Positions 35,772-45,112 of a DNA stretch of 51,909 nucleotides are shown piece by piece. How positions within the stretch are numbered: position 1 is the stretch's first letter; every line of letters starts with the position of its first letter. The position numbers and the translations under genes are program-made. This DNA comes from an uncultured Rhodospirillales bacterium (lineage in GTDB: Bacteria; Pseudomonadota; Alphaproteobacteria; Rhodospirillales; UBA2165), in the NCBI GenBank assembly GCA_905614355.1, contig CAJQSN010000005.1, forward strand, positions 1 through 51,909. The letters are read 5' to 3'. The notes beneath the pieces are model-generated. The model saw only the letters and a program-made list of their open reading frames with translations, ran no database searches and was not told the origin of the DNA.

Positions 35772-37148
35772 GTGTTTGATGGATTAAGTGATAAATTTGG
35801 AGATATTTTTGATCGTCTAAAGAGGCGAGGCGCCCTGAGCCCGTCTGATATTTCTGACGCCATGCGTGAAATTCGCCTAGCCTTATTGGAAGCGGATGTC
35901 GCGTTGCCAGTGGTTAAAAATTTCATTGACCAAGTTCAGGAACAGGCTGTTGGCCATGATGTCTTGAAAAGTGTCACCCCAGGTCAGATGGTGATAAAAG
36001 TTGTTAATGATCATTTGATCAAAATGTTAGGCCCTGAGGATGCCAAAATTAATTTAGTTGCGGCTGCGCCTGTGCCGATTTTAATGGTAGGCTTGCAAGG
36101 GTCCGGCAAAACTACAACTACAGCTAAGTTAGCCTTTCGCTTAAAAAATAAAGATCGAAAAAAAGTTTTGGTTGCAGGCCTCGATGTTGCGCGTCCAGCA
36201 GCTCAGGAACAACTCGCACAACTCGCGGCCCAAGCTGAGGTTGCTGGATTAACTCCGGTATTTGGAGAACAGCCTTTAGGTATAGCCAAGCGAGCGATGG
36301 AAACGGGACGCCGGGAAGGCTTTGATGTTGTCATTTTAGACACGGCAGGTCGTTTAGCAATAGACCAAGATCTGATGAACGAAGTGGCTGAAATTCGAAA
36401 TATTGTTGTTCCGGCAGAGGTTCTATTAGTTGCGGACGCGATGGGTGGTCAGGATGCTGTGAACGTGGCATCAGAATTTAATGAAAAAGTAGGTATAACG
36501 GGAATTGTACTCACGAGAGTTGATGGGGATGCTCGTGGTGGTGCTGCTCTTTCAATGAGATCTGTTACAGGTTGCCCAATTAAATTGATGGGTGTTGGCG
36601 AAAAACTCGATGCGCTTGAAACATTCCAAGCTGAGCGTATTGCTAGTCGTATTCTTGGCATGGGGGATATTGTTGGTCTCGTTGAGAAAGCAGGAGAAGT
36701 AGCGGATCAAGCTGAAGCCGAAAAAGTCGCCAAGCGGGCTCTGAAAGGTCAATTTACGTTAGTAGATTTACAGCAGCAGTTGGCCCAAGTAAAAAGTATG
36801 GGTGATGTTAATAGTTTAATGGGTATGTTGCCTGGCGTAGGTAAAATGAAAAAGCAGATTGCTGATGCCAACATTGATGACCAGATGATTGCACGCCAAG
36901 AAGCAATTATACTATCTATGACGCTGAAAGAGCGACGCAACCCAAAGTTATTAAATGCTAAGAGACGGAAACGTATTGCTGCTGGTTCGGGTACTAGTGT
37001 GCAGGATGTAAATCGCTTGCTTAAACAATTTCAGCAAATGGCGACAATGATGAAGAAAATGGGCAAAAAAGGCCCGAGGGGTATGATACCTGGAATGGAT
37101 AGCGGTATGCTAGGTGGTATGGTGCCACCCCCAGGAATGAAATTTTGA
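35772..37148 (+). CDS. ffh: Signal recognition particle protein Ffh (SRP54)
   Basis: A 458-residue SRP GTPase binding signal sequences and 4.5S RNA. An N domain (1-90, with the ALLEADVALPVV motif) is followed by the G domain: GLQGSGKTTTTAKLA, DVARPAAQEQL, DTAGRLAIDQ, TRVDGDARGGAAL and GVGEKLDALE. The C-terminal M domain (about 300-430) is rich in methionine, with the RNA-binding RRKRIAAGSGTSVQDVN segment and a Met/Gly-rich tail. The start is GTG at 35772, giving the standard MFDGLSDKFGDIF N-terminus. It leads into the S16-RimM-TrmD-L19 operon, 41 bases upstream of rpsP, the usual alphaproteobacterial order. Confidence 0.97.
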   Translation: MFDGLSDKFGDIFDRLKRRGALSPSDISDAMREIRLALLEADVALPVVKNFIDQVQEQAVGHDVLKSVTPGQMVIKVVNDHLIKMLGPEDAKINLVAAAPVPILMVGLQGSGKTTTTAKLAFRLKNKDRKKVLVAGLDVARPAAQEQLAQLAAQAEVAGLTPVFGEQPLGIAKRAMETGRREGFDVVILDTAGRLAIDQDLMNEVAEIRNIVVPAEVLLVADAMGGQDAVNVASEFNEKVGITGIVLTRVDGDARGGAALSMRSVTGCPIKLMGVGEKLDALETFQAERIASRILGMGDIVGLVEKAGEVADQAEAEKVAKRALKGQFTLVDLQQQLAQVKSMGDVNSLMGMLPGVGKMKKQIADANIDDQMIARQEAIILSMTLKERRNPKLLNAKRRKRIAAGSGTSVQDVNRLLKQFQQMATMMKKMGKKGPRGMIPGMDSGMLGGMVPPPGMKF

Positions 37149-37189
37149 GTTAAAACTTTAATTTAGAACAAAGAAAGAGGAAAAATATA

Positions 37190-37663
37190 ATGTCTACTAA
37201 AATTCGTTTATCGCGTGGTGGTGCAAAAAAGCGTCCGTTTTATCGTATTGTGATTGCGGACACTCGAAGTCCGCGTGACGGTCGTTTTATTGAGCGTGTA
37301 GGTACTTATAACCCAATGGTTGCTAAAGATCACCCGGAGCGGATTGTTCTTAAAGAGGATCGTATTAAACATTGGTTAGCCAATGGTGCTTTGCCAACAG
37401 ATAGGGTGGCTCGTTTTTTGGGTGCTGCTGATATTATTGAAAAACCAACCTATGCCGAGCAGACAACAAAGCATCTCCCTCGTGCTAAAACCTTGGAACG
37501 CATAAAAGAAAAAGAAGAAGCTCAGAAAGTGGCTAAAGAAAATGTAGTTGTAGAGGCTCCAGCAGAAGAGGTTAAAGCGGAAGAGGCTCCAGCAGAAGAG
37601 GCTCCAGCAGAAGAGGCTCCAGCAGAAGAGGCTCCGGTAGAAAAGGAAAAGAAAAGCGACTAA
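37190..37663 (+). CDS. rpsP: Ribosomal protein S16 with long acidic repeat tail
   Basis: A 157-residue small-subunit ribosomal protein. The conserved S16 core is residues 1-85 ([36 protein letters not shown]). A helical basic stretch follows (about 86-120), then a tail of four to five copies of the pentapeptide EEAPA (about 125-152) ending EKEKKSD. Most bacterial S16 proteins are 80-100 residues long; alphaproteobacterial ones often carry an Ala/Glu-rich extension, but the regular repeat here is unusual. Strong AAAGAGG ribosome-binding site. rimM starts five bases after the stop. Confidence 0.96.
   Translation: MSTKIRLSRGGAKKRPFYRIVIADTRSPRDGRFIERVGTYNPMVAKDHPERIVLKEDRIKHWLANGALPTDRVARFLGAADIIEKPTYAEQTTKHLPRAKTLERIKEKEEAQKVAKENVVVEAPAEEVKAEEAPAEEAPAEEAPAEEAPVEKEKKSD
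37580..37639 (+). repeat. 15-base in-frame tandem repeat in rpsP
   Basis: Four consecutive 15-base units of GAAGAGGCTCCAGCA, the first three identical and the last ending in CCGGTA. A related partial unit lies about 30 bases upstream. Each unit encodes EEAPA. Because units are a multiple of three bases, copy-number change by slippage would keep the frame. Confidence 0.9.
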
Positions 37664-37668
37664 TTTAA

Positions 37669-38196
37669 ATGGTTAAAGTTGTAGATCAGGATCGGATTTG
37701 TGTGGGTGTTATTGTCGGATCCCATGGTCTGCAGGGGTCGGTTAAGATTAAGAGTTTTATGGTTACTTCTAATGATATTACCGCCTATGGTCCTTTGACG
37801 GATAAAGACGGCAAACAGAGTTTCATATTAGATTTAATTAGTAGTAATAATAAAGGTTTAGTCGTTAAATTAAGTGGGGTAACGAATAGAACTGCCTCTG
37901 AGGCGTTGAGGGGTTTAGAGTTGTATTTATCGCGAGATTTGTTGCCAAAATTGCATGAAGATGAGTTTTATTATTCAGACTTAGTTGGCTTAGTAGTTGA
38001 AAATAGGAATGGTGAAATAATTGGTACTGTAAGTATGGTAGATAATTACGGTGCTGGCGAAGTCATAGAAGTCGATTTGGAGGGAGGTGGCACGGAGATG
38101 TATAGAATGTCGCTAGCAGTTGTCCCTGAGATTGACTTGAAAAATGGCCGTATTATAGTTAATCCGCCATTTGAGGTTCTTGCGCAAAAAAACTGA
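37669..38196 (+). CDS. rimM: Ribosome maturation factor RimM
   Basis: A 175-residue 30S assembly factor that binds S19 and helps form the 16S rRNA 3' domain. The N-terminal RimM domain begins ICVGVIVGSHGLQGSVKIKSF. The hinge and PRC-barrel part hold DEFYYSDLVGLVV and the MVDNYGAGEVIEV block, both strongly conserved in the family. Close spacing on both sides (5 and 26 bases) places it in the rpsP-rimM-trmD-rplS operon. Length is usual (165-190). Confidence 0.93.
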   Translation: MVKVVDQDRICVGVIVGSHGLQGSVKIKSFMVTSNDITAYGPLTDKDGKQSFILDLISSNNKGLVVKLSGVTNRTASEALRGLELYLSRDLLPKLHEDEFYYSDLVGLVVENRNGEIIGTVSMVDNYGAGEVIEVDLEGGGTEMYRMSLAVVPEIDLKNGRIIVNPPFEVLAQKN

Positions 38197-38222
38197 GACA
38201 CAAATAAAACTGAGGAAAATTA

Positions 38223-38990
38223 ATGGCAAAGAATATGCCGAAAGAAGTGAAACCAAGTGCCGCTAGAGTAAACCAAGTGTGGAGTGCTACCGTGGTTACG
38301 CTATTTCCCGGGATGTTTCCTGGGTCACTTGGACAATCGCTAGCTGGTAAGGCTCTCGATGATGGCGTTTGGTCAATCAATACAGTTGATATTAGAGATT
38401 TTGCTGCTGATAATAAACAAACCGTAGATGATGCACCTTTTGGTGGGGGTGCTGGAATGGTTATGCGTGCAGATGTTATAGATGCGGCACTTTTTTCTGT
38501 AAACAAATCAAATAAATTACCGCTTATATATGTTACGCCGCGTGGCAAACCACTAACGCAGGCGCGCGTAAAAGAGTTGGCTGCGTCACCAGGCGTTATT
38601 CTCTTGTGTGGTCGCTACGAAGGTATTGATAATCGTGTGATTGACGCCTGGGCTATTGAAGAGGTTAGTTTGGGTGATTTTGTTTTATCAGGCGGTGAGC
38701 CGGCTGCGGTGGCGCTAATTGATGCCTGCGTGCGTCTTTTGCCGGGAGTAATAGGAAATAAATTGGCTTCAGTTGAAGAAAGCTTTGAGGGTGGGTTGCT
38801 TGAATACCCCCATTACACTCGACCTAGAGATTGGGATGGGCGGGAGGTACCAGAAATTCTCCTGTCTGGTCACCATGAAAAAGTAAAGGATTGGCGGCAA
38901 ACGCAAGCAGAACATATTACACGAGAAAGAAGACCAGATCTGTGGGAAAAGTATAATATCAAACATGAAGCTAAATTAAATAAACATTAA
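38223..38990 (+). CDS. trmD: tRNA (guanine37-N1)-methyltransferase TrmD
   Basis: A 255-residue SPOUT-class enzyme methylating G37 of tRNAs reading CNN codons, which prevents +1 frameshifting. The trefoil-knot SAM site is visible: [15 protein letters not shown] and [21 protein letters not shown]. The catalytic aspartate/arginine region is [19 protein letters not shown]. An N-terminal extension of about 20 residues ([20 protein letters not shown]) precedes the usual [13 protein letters not shown] start; the ATG at 38223 has a good GAGGAAA site, so I keep it. Confidence 0.95.
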   Translation: MAKNMPKEVKPSAARVNQVWSATVVTLFPGMFPGSLGQSLAGKALDDGVWSINTVDIRDFAADNKQTVDDAPFGGGAGMVMRADVIDAALFSVNKSNKLPLIYVTPRGKPLTQARVKELAASPGVILLCGRYEGIDNRVIDAWAIEEVSLGDFVLSGGEPAAVALIDACVRLLPGVIGNKLASVEESFEGGLLEYPHYTRPRDWDGREVPEILLSGHHEKVKDWRQTQAEHITRERRPDLWEKYNIKHEAKLNKH

Positions 38991-39028
38991 TAATTATAAA
39001 AATTGAACTCTAGCTTAAGGAAAAGAAA

Positions 39029-39550
39029 ATGAATATTTTGCAAGAAATTGAACAGGAACAAATTGATCAGCTCAGCGCAGGTAAGTCGATGCCAGAATTT
39101 GCTCCAGGCGATACAATTAAAGTGAACGTAAAGGTTGTTGAGGGGGAGCGCGAGCGTATTCAGGCATATGAAGGTGTTTGCATTGCTCGTAAGAATGATG
39201 GTCTCCACTCAAATTTTACAGTTCGAAAAATATCCTATGGCGAGGGTGTCGAGCGTATATTTCCTCTTTACTCACCAAATCTTGAAAGTGTAGAAATTTT
39301 ACGCCGAGGTGATGTGCGTCGGGCAAAATTATACTATCTTCGTGGTCGCCAAGGAAAACGGGCACGTATTGCAGAACGAACTGATGGCTATGCTGCTAAA
39401 CTTTCAGCTGCTGATCGTGAAGTAGCGTTAGCTGCAAAAGAAAAAAATAAAAAAGCCAGCGCTGCGAAAAAAACATCTAAGTCAAAAGCAAAGGTTGAAA
39501 CGCCGGTTGAAGTTATTGAAGCAAAAGTAGAGGCAAAGATAGAAGATTAG
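39029..39550 (+). CDS. rplS: Ribosomal protein L19 with Lys/Glu-rich tail
   Basis: A 173-residue large-subunit protein at the 30S-50S interface. The core (1-115) has the family motifs [42 protein letters not shown] and [17 protein letters not shown]. The tail of about 45 residues is first basic ([19 protein letters not shown]), then acidic ([18 protein letters not shown]). L19 is normally about 115-130 residues, so the tail is a lineage feature. AAGGAAAAG gives a clear ribosome-binding site. Last gene of the ribosomal operon before the leu genes. Confidence 0.96.
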   Translation: MNILQEIEQEQIDQLSAGKSMPEFAPGDTIKVNVKVVEGERERIQAYEGVCIARKNDGLHSNFTVRKISYGEGVERIFPLYSPNLESVEILRRGDVRRAKLYYLRGRQGKRARIAERTDGYAAKLSAADREVALAAKEKNKKASAAKKTSKSKAKVETPVEVIEAKVEAKIED

Positions 39551-39559
39551 TTCTGCGCT

Positions 39560-39583
39560 ATAAAAATTCTGTGGAATTTTTAT
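39560..39583 (+). terminator. Perfect AT-rich hairpin after rplS
   Basis: ATAAAAATTC and GAATTTTTAT form a perfect ten-base stem around a TGTG loop, nine bases after the rplS stop. The stem contains only two G-C pairs and is not followed by a T-run, so it is a weak intrinsic terminator at best. It could act as a partial terminator or mRNA end-protecting structure between the ribosomal operon and leuC. Confidence 0.4.
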
Positions 39584-39611
39584 CCTATTATCGAAAAGTG
39601 AGGGATTTAAG

Positions 39612-41018
39612 ATGAATAAAGCAATAACCCTTTATGACAAACTTTGGAATTCGCACATTGTTGATGAGCAGGAAGATGGAACGTGTTTGATCTATATTGA
39701 CAGACATTTAATACATGAAGTTACATCACCACAGGCCTTCGACGGCCTGCGTAAAGAAGGTCGCAACGTGCGTAGAACAGATCTTACGCTAGCTGTAGCG
39801 GATCATAATGTTCCGACAACCGATCGTTCCGTTCCAATTGCGGATAATGAATCGCGCATTCAAATTGAGACACTTGAAAAAAATTGTGCTGATTTTGGCG
39901 TGGAGTTATATTCAATGAATGATATCCGCCAAGGTATCTGCCATGTTATAGGACCGGAACAAGGTTTTACTTTGCCAGGCACAACATTGGTGTGTGGAGA
40001 TTCTCATACCGCAACCCATGGGGCTTTTGGCTCTATGTCATTTGGTATCGGGACGTCTGAAGTTGAACACGTTCTTGCAACCCAGACACTATTACTGACA
40101 AAGTGCCGAAATATGCGGGTGACGGTTAATGGCGCCATACCACGAGGTATTACAGCAAAAGATTTGATCCTTGCTGTTATTGGTAAAATTGGGACTGCCG
40201 GTGGTACGGGTGCTGCAATAGAATTTGCTGGCGACGCATTCAAGTCTTTGACAATGGAAGGCCGCATGACGGTCTGTAATATGACCATCGAAGCTGGTGC
40301 CCGTGTTGGCCTGTTTGCGCCAGATGAAACGACTTTTACGTACCTTAAAGGTCGACCTAAATCACCAAAGGCTGGTGCGTGGGAAACCGCAATTGAATAT
40401 TGGAAAACTCTTACGACTGATGAAGGTGCCGTGTTTGATGAAGAAATTGTGATGGATGCTTCTGATATTCAGCCGCAAGTGACTTGGGGCACTTCTCCGG
40501 AAGATGTAACTACGATTGGCGCCAGAGTACCAAACCCAGCAGATGAACCTGATGAAAATCGTCGTAATAAAATGGAACGATCGTTAGAATATATGGGTCT
40601 TGAAGCGGGCACACTGATGGAAGATATCAAAATTAATGCGGCCTTTATTGGTTCTTGCACCAATAGTCGGATTGAAGACATGCGTGCTGCTGCTGAAATA
40701 GCTAAAGGCCGCAAAGTGGCAGTTGGCGTTCAAGCTTTGGTTGTGCCTGGTTCGGGATTGGTCAAAGAGCTTGCTGAACAAGAAGGCTTAGACCAAATAT
40801 TTATCGACGCGGGGTTTGAGTGGCGCGACGCTGGATGCTCAATGTGCCTAGCAATGAACGCTGATAAGTTAAAGCCAGGCGAACGTGCAGCATCAACGTC
40901 AAATCGAAATTTTGAAGGGCGACAAGGGCCTGGCGGGCGCACTCACTTAGTCAGCCCTGCGATGGCAGCGGCAGCAGCTATAACCGGTCATTTGACCGAT
41001 GTGCGTAATTTAGAGTAA
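39612..41018 (+). CDS. leuC: 3-isopropylmalate dehydratase large subunit
   Basis: A 468-residue aconitase-family enzyme which, with LeuD, isomerises 2- to 3-isopropylmalate in leucine synthesis. The [4Fe-4S] ligands are the cysteines of [11 protein letters not shown] (about 350) and the pair in GCSMCLAMN (about 410 and 413). Substrate motifs [15 protein letters not shown] and [10 protein letters not shown] are present. Start ATG at 39612 behind GTGAGGGA. leuD follows after 16 bases and leuB after that, the standard alphaproteobacterial cluster, with leuA elsewhere. Confidence 0.97.
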   Translation: MNKAITLYDKLWNSHIVDEQEDGTCLIYIDRHLIHEVTSPQAFDGLRKEGRNVRRTDLTLAVADHNVPTTDRSVPIADNESRIQIETLEKNCADFGVELYSMNDIRQGICHVIGPEQGFTLPGTTLVCGDSHTATHGAFGSMSFGIGTSEVEHVLATQTLLLTKCRNMRVTVNGAIPRGITAKDLILAVIGKIGTAGGTGAAIEFAGDAFKSLTMEGRMTVCNMTIEAGARVGLFAPDETTFTYLKGRPKSPKAGAWETAIEYWKTLTTDEGAVFDEEIVMDASDIQPQVTWGTSPEDVTTIGARVPNPADEPDENRRNKMERSLEYMGLEAGTLMEDIKINAAFIGSCTNSRIEDMRAAAEIAKGRKVAVGVQALVVPGSGLVKELAEQEGLDQIFIDAGFEWRDAGCSMCLAMNADKLKPGERAASTSNRNFEGRQGPGGRTHLVSPAMAAAAAITGHLTDVRNLE

Positions 41019-41034
41019 GGGAGAGGAAACGTTT

Positions 41035-41637
41035 ATGGATAAATTTGATAAATTAACCGCGGTTGCGGCTCCTCTGCCATTGATCAATGTTGATACTGAT
41101 ATGATTATTCCGGCACGGTTTTTAAAGACGATTAAACGCACGGGTCTAGGTGCTGGTTTATTTAGTACCCTGCGGTTTAATGAGGATGGCAGTGACCGTG
41201 AAGATTTTGTGCTTAACAAACCCGCGTATAAAGATGCAGAAATTCTGATTGCTGGTGAGAATTTTGGCTGCGGTTCCTCTCGTGAGCATGCTCCTTGGGC
41301 TCTTCTTGATTATGGAATTAAATGCATAATTGCCCCAAGTTTTGCGGATATTTTTTATAATAATAGCTCAAAAAATGGTATTCTTTTAGTTCAACTACCT
41401 AAAGAAGAAATTGATAAGTTGATGGAAAATGCAGAGCGTGGAGCTAATGCAACATTGTCTATTGATTTAGGAGCTCAGGAAATTACAGGGTCTGATGGTG
41501 TTGTTATTAAATTTGAAATTAATAAATTTAAAAAACATTGTTTATTGAATGGCCTGGATGATATTGGTCTGACCATGCAAAAAGATGATAAAATAAATAA
41601 CTACGAAGAACGTCTCAGAATTGCTCAACCTTGGTAA
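41035..41637 (+). CDS. leuD: 3-isopropylmalate dehydratase small subunit
   Basis: A 200-residue swivel-domain partner of LeuC. Family motifs are [14 protein letters not shown] near residue 19, [17 protein letters not shown] (about 78-94), the substrate-binding loop, and [15 protein letters not shown]. Length matches the proteobacterial 200-residue type. A GGGAGAGGAAA site lies before the ATG. Sits between leuC and leuB; the three are probably one transcript. Confidence 0.96.
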   Translation: MDKFDKLTAVAAPLPLINVDTDMIIPARFLKTIKRTGLGAGLFSTLRFNEDGSDREDFVLNKPAYKDAEILIAGENFGCGSSREHAPWALLDYGIKCIIAPSFADIFYNNSSKNGILLVQLPKEEIDKLMENAERGANATLSIDLGAQEITGSDGVVIKFEINKFKKHCLLNGLDDIGLTMQKDDKINNYEERLRIAQPW

Positions 41638-41664
41638 CAATTAAAATAGAAAAAGAGAATTAAA

Positions 41665-42774
41665 ATGCCTGTTAATAAAAAATTACTTTTACTGCCAGGT
41701 GATGGCATTGGCCCTGAAATCGTAAACGAAGTTCGTAAAATTATTAGTTGGATGGATAAGCGCCGTTCGGTAACTTTTGATATTACTGAAGGTTTGATAG
41801 GTGGTGCGGCAATCGATGCTACCGGTGGACCGTTACCTGATAAAACTCTGGAAGCTGCGCATGCCTCTGATGCAGTTCTCATGGGCGCCGCAGGTGGGCC
41901 AAAGTGGGAAACTTTACCATTTGAGGTTCAGCCTGAGCGAGGTCTGTTGGGAATTCGCAAGGAGCTCGGCCTGTTTGCCAATCTTCGCCCTGCAATCGTG
42001 TTTGATGCTTTGGCTGATGCGTCAACTTTGAAACTGGATGTTGTCAAAGGCCTTGATATAATGATTGTTCGTGAATTGACTGGAGGAATTTATTTCGGCG
42101 AGCCGCGTGGTGTTGAAGACATAGGCGATGGTAATCGTCGAGGTTTTAACACCCTGACGTATACAACACCTGAAATACAACGTATTGGACGTGTAGCTAT
42201 GGATTTGGCCGCTAAGCGGGATAAACGAGTCTGCTCAATAGATAAGGCAAATGTGCTGGAAACCACAGTAATGTGGCGCGAAGAAATGACTAAAATTGGC
42301 AAAGATTATCCCGATATTGATCTGAGCCATATGTATGTCGATAATGCGGCTATGCAATTGGTGCGGAATCCAAAACAATTTGACGTGATTGTCACAACTA
42401 ATATGTTTGGTGATATTTTGTCTGATTGTGCAGCGATGTTAACAGGCTCGCTCGGGATGCTGCCATCAGCATCACTTGGAGCTCCAGATGAAAATGGTCG
42501 CCAGGCTGCTTTGTATGAGCCTGTGCATGGTACGGCTCCTGATATAGCGGGCCAAGGTATTGCTAACCCTTTGGCGCAAATCCTCAGTTACTCGATGTTG
42601 TTACGTTATTCTTTTGATATGTTTGAAGATGCTGATTTTATTGATCAAGCTGTCCAAAATGTACTTGGACAAGGTTTGCGAACAGGCGATATTATGGGTG
42701 AAGGCTCGGCTAAAATTTCGACTTCTGAAATGGGTGATGCCATTATCAATGAACTGGATAAACAAGCTGCTTAA
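41665..42774 (+). CDS. leuB: 3-isopropylmalate dehydrogenase
   Basis: A 369-residue NAD-dependent oxidative decarboxylase for the third leucine-pathway step. N-terminal [13 protein letters not shown], the arginine-rich substrate segment [19 protein letters not shown], the catalytic tyrosine in [14 protein letters not shown], lysine in [11 protein letters not shown], and the metal-binding aspartates in [17 protein letters not shown] are all present. The NAD-binding motif is [15 protein letters not shown]. Directly followed, after 78 bases, by asd. Confidence 0.97.
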   Translation: MPVNKKLLLLPGDGIGPEIVNEVRKIISWMDKRRSVTFDITEGLIGGAAIDATGGPLPDKTLEAAHASDAVLMGAAGGPKWETLPFEVQPERGLLGIRKELGLFANLRPAIVFDALADASTLKLDVVKGLDIMIVRELTGGIYFGEPRGVEDIGDGNRRGFNTLTYTTPEIQRIGRVAMDLAAKRDKRVCSIDKANVLETTVMWREEMTKIGKDYPDIDLSHMYVDNAAMQLVRNPKQFDVIVTTNMFGDILSDCAAMLTGSLGMLPSASLGAPDENGRQAALYEPVHGTAPDIAGQGIANPLAQILSYSMLLRYSFDMFEDADFIDQAVQNVLGQGLRTGDIMGEGSAKISTSEMGDAIINELDKQAA

Positions 42775-42852
42775 AATAGCTGCTTGCAAATAGAAAGAAA
42801 GCAAACGCGCTTCGCTTCGTATTAAAATGCAATATCCGCATGGAGAACTAAA

Positions 42853-43872
42853 ATGGGCCATAAATACGCAGTTGTGGGTGCAACCGGCAATGTTGGGCGA
42901 GAGATTTTGCAAACTCTTGAGGAGCGTGGCGTCGCAGTTACCGATGTGTCGGCTGTGGCCTCTTCGCGCTCAGTTGGAGCTCAAGTTTCCTACGGTGAAG
43001 ACCATGTCTTGGAAATATTTGATTTAGCAAAATTTGATTTTGAAGGGACTGACATAGTCCTATCAAGCCCCGGCGCTAAAATTTCTGCGGAATATGTTCC
43101 ACGCGCAACCTCAGCTGGTGCTATTGTTATAGATAATACATCGCACTTTCGCATGGATCCTGACGTCCCTCTTGTTGTTCCCGAGGTGAACCCTGAAGCA
43201 ATTGCAGAGTTTCGGAATAAAAATATTATAGCAAATCCGAATTGTTCGACTATTCAGTTGGTTGTTGCGTTAAAACCCTTGCACGATTTGGCGCGTATTA
43301 GAAGGGTTGTTGTGTCAACTTATCAGTCTGTCTCAGGCGCAGGTAAATCTGCAATGGATGAATTATTCAATCAGACCAAGGGCATCTACATGAACGAGCC
43401 GGGTCAAAAATTTCAAGAAAATTTTCCTAAACAAATTGCATTTAATACGATTCCACAAATTGATGCGTTTATGGAAGACGGCTCCACTAAGGAAGAATGG
43501 AAGATGATGGTGGAGACTAAGAAAATTCTTGATCCAGAAATTAGAATGACTGCGACCTGTGTCCGAGTACCAGTCTTTGTTGGCCATGCTGAGGCGGTCA
43601 ATGTTGAGTTTGAGAATCCAATAACCACTGAAGAAGCGCGTGAAGCTTTGCGTGTTGCTGAAGGTGTTGTCGTTGTTGATCATCGCGCAGATGAAGGTTA
43701 TGTCACACAGGTTGAATGTGTCGGTGAAGATCCCGTTTATGTCAGCCGAATTCGTGATGATATGACCCTTGAGAATGGGCTAAATTTCTGGGTAGTTGCA
43801 GACAATCTCCGTAAGGGCGCGGCTTTAAATACGGTTCAGATTGCTGAAACCTTAATCCGAGATCATTTGTAA
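42853..43872 (+). CDS. asd: Aspartate-semialdehyde dehydrogenase
   Basis: A 339-residue NADPH enzyme reducing aspartyl phosphate to aspartate semialdehyde, the branch point to lysine/diaminopimelate, threonine and methionine. N-terminal nucleotide motif VVGATGNVGREIL, catalytic cysteine in NPNCSTIQLV, the VSTYQSVSGAGKSAMDEL segment, and the substrate arginine and catalytic histidine in RVPVFVGHAEAVNVEF. GGAGA lies before the ATG. The 78-base gap after leuB contains a repeated GCTGCTT but no terminator. It links functionally to dapF, further left in the window. Confidence 0.96.
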   Translation: MGHKYAVVGATGNVGREILQTLEERGVAVTDVSAVASSRSVGAQVSYGEDHVLEIFDLAKFDFEGTDIVLSSPGAKISAEYVPRATSAGAIVIDNTSHFRMDPDVPLVVPEVNPEAIAEFRNKNIIANPNCSTIQLVVALKPLHDLARIRRVVVSTYQSVSGAGKSAMDELFNQTKGIYMNEPGQKFQENFPKQIAFNTIPQIDAFMEDGSTKEEWKMMVETKKILDPEIRMTATCVRVPVFVGHAEAVNVEFENPITTEEAREALRVAEGVVVVDHRADEGYVTQVECVGEDPVYVSRIRDDMTLENGLNFWVVADNLRKGAALNTVQIAETLIRDHL

Positions 43873-44326
43873 ATTGTATGAGAGACACGCATTGATATCG
43901 ATGCGGTTAATGATGGGCGGTGGTATTAAAAATATAATAGGGACCCATTATTGCTGATGAAGATAAATCTGAAGAAGCGGTGCACAAGCTTACGCGTAAT
44001 TATCTAGGTAAAAAGCTTTTTGTTTTCATTACTTTACCCAATGAATCTCGAGTAATTTTTTGGTCTTATTTACTTAGATTTTTTTTTAATTTGTGTTGCG
44101 TATGCGTTTGCTTGAAGATTGTGGCGGACATAAAAGATGATCCGCAGAGCTGAATAGTACGTATTCTAGATAACCAATAAAATAATGCATGTATAACGGA
44201 GTTGTTAGATAAAAAATGTGTTTGAAATCTTATAATTTTAGTCCTACTTTTTAAAATTAGAATTATTGAGCAACTTATTTTTTCATTAGGTTACTCAGTT
44301 TACATAATTTACTTAAGGTTTAGTCC
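43873..44326. promoter_or_regulatory. Intergenic region between asd and sdhC
   Basis: 454 bases without a supported gene, so it should contain the asd transcript end and the sdh promoter. CGCATTGAT-ATCGATGCG at about 43890 is a near-perfect palindrome with one G-T pair but no following T-run. An open stretch of about 70 codons (from about 43942, reading IADEDKSEEAVHKLTRNYLG) lacks a start codon and becomes AT-rich and membrane-like; it may be a gene remnant or chance. GCGGA-TCCGC near 44125 is a further weak hairpin. Confidence 0.3.
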
Positions 44327-44722
44327 ATGAATCCGGGAAATCGCCCGCTATCTCCACATTTACAAGTTTATAAACCCCAGATTACCTCGGTTTTATCAAT
44401 CTTACATCGGCTAACTGGGATAGGGCTTGCGGCGGGTGCTGTGGTGCTTGTTTACTGGTTGAACGCAGCTGCTTATGGGCCCGATGCCTTTGAGTATGCG
44501 CAAGATTTACTTGCGACTTGGTTTGGTAAATTACTACTTCTTGGTTGGACCTGGGCTCTTTTTTATCATTTGTGTAATGGTATCCGACATATGTACTGGG
44601 ACGCAGGTCGAGGATTAGAGCTGCAGCAGGTATATATGACAGGTTGGCTTGTTGTTATCGCTTCCCTCGGTTTTACACTAATTTCTTGGATCGCCGGTTA
44701 TGGCCTTTTGGGTGGGATTTAA
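44327..44722 (+). CDS. sdhC: Succinate dehydrogenase cytochrome b556 subunit
   Basis: A 131-residue membrane anchor of complex II with three helices (about 28-50, 65-85 and 105-128). The signature RPLSPHLQVYKPQITSVLSILHRLTG (5-30) lies near the quinone site, and the heme b histidine is expected in the FYHLCNGIRHMYWD segment. TAAGG before the ATG serves as ribosome-binding site. First gene of sdhCDAB; sdhD starts two bases after its stop. Confidence 0.94.
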   Translation: MNPGNRPLSPHLQVYKPQITSVLSILHRLTGIGLAAGAVVLVYWLNAAAYGPDAFEYAQDLLATWFGKLLLLGWTWALFYHLCNGIRHMYWDAGRGLELQQVYMTGWLVVIASLGFTLISWIAGYGLLGGI

Positions 44723-44723
44723 A

Positions 44724-45104
44724 ATGGATTTACGTTCTGATTTAGGTCGTGTGCGTGGGCTTGGTAGCGCTAAAGGTGGAACATCCCATTGGTGGGCACA
44801 ACGGGTCACAGCGTTGGCATTAGTGCCACTTAGTGTCTGGTTTGTTTTTTCGATAATCAACTTGGTAGGTGTTGACAGGGGGGGGCTCAAAATTTGGGTA
44901 AACGGGCCGGTTAGTTTTGTGTTGATGGTGCTTTTCTTGATAGCCTTGTTTTACCATATGCAGCTTGGTCTCCAAGTTGTAATTGAAGACTACGTGCATA
45001 ATGAGAAAAATAAAGTTATCTCATTGATCCTTAACAAACTGATAGCTGTTTTCCTTGTTGTTTCAGGTATTACTGCCCTCATGAAAATTGCCTTCGGAGG
45101 CTAA
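44724..45104 (+). CDS. sdhD: Succinate dehydrogenase hydrophobic anchor subunit
   Basis: 126 residues, three membrane helices. Family motifs are the N-terminal [28 protein letters not shown] and the [16 protein letters not shown] segment with the heme-ligand histidine. I start at the ATG at 44724, directly behind the sdhC stop, rather than at 44700, which would overlap sdhC and add an atypical N-terminus. Together with SdhC it holds heme b and the ubiquinone site. The gap to sdhA is eight bases. Confidence 0.93.
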   Translation: MDLRSDLGRVRGLGSAKGGTSHWWAQRVTALALVPLSVWFVFSIINLVGVDRGGLKIWVNGPVSFVLMVLFLIALFYHMQLGLQVVIEDYVHNEKNKVISLILNKLIAVFLVVSGITALMKIAFGG

Positions 45105-45112
45105 AATTTAAG

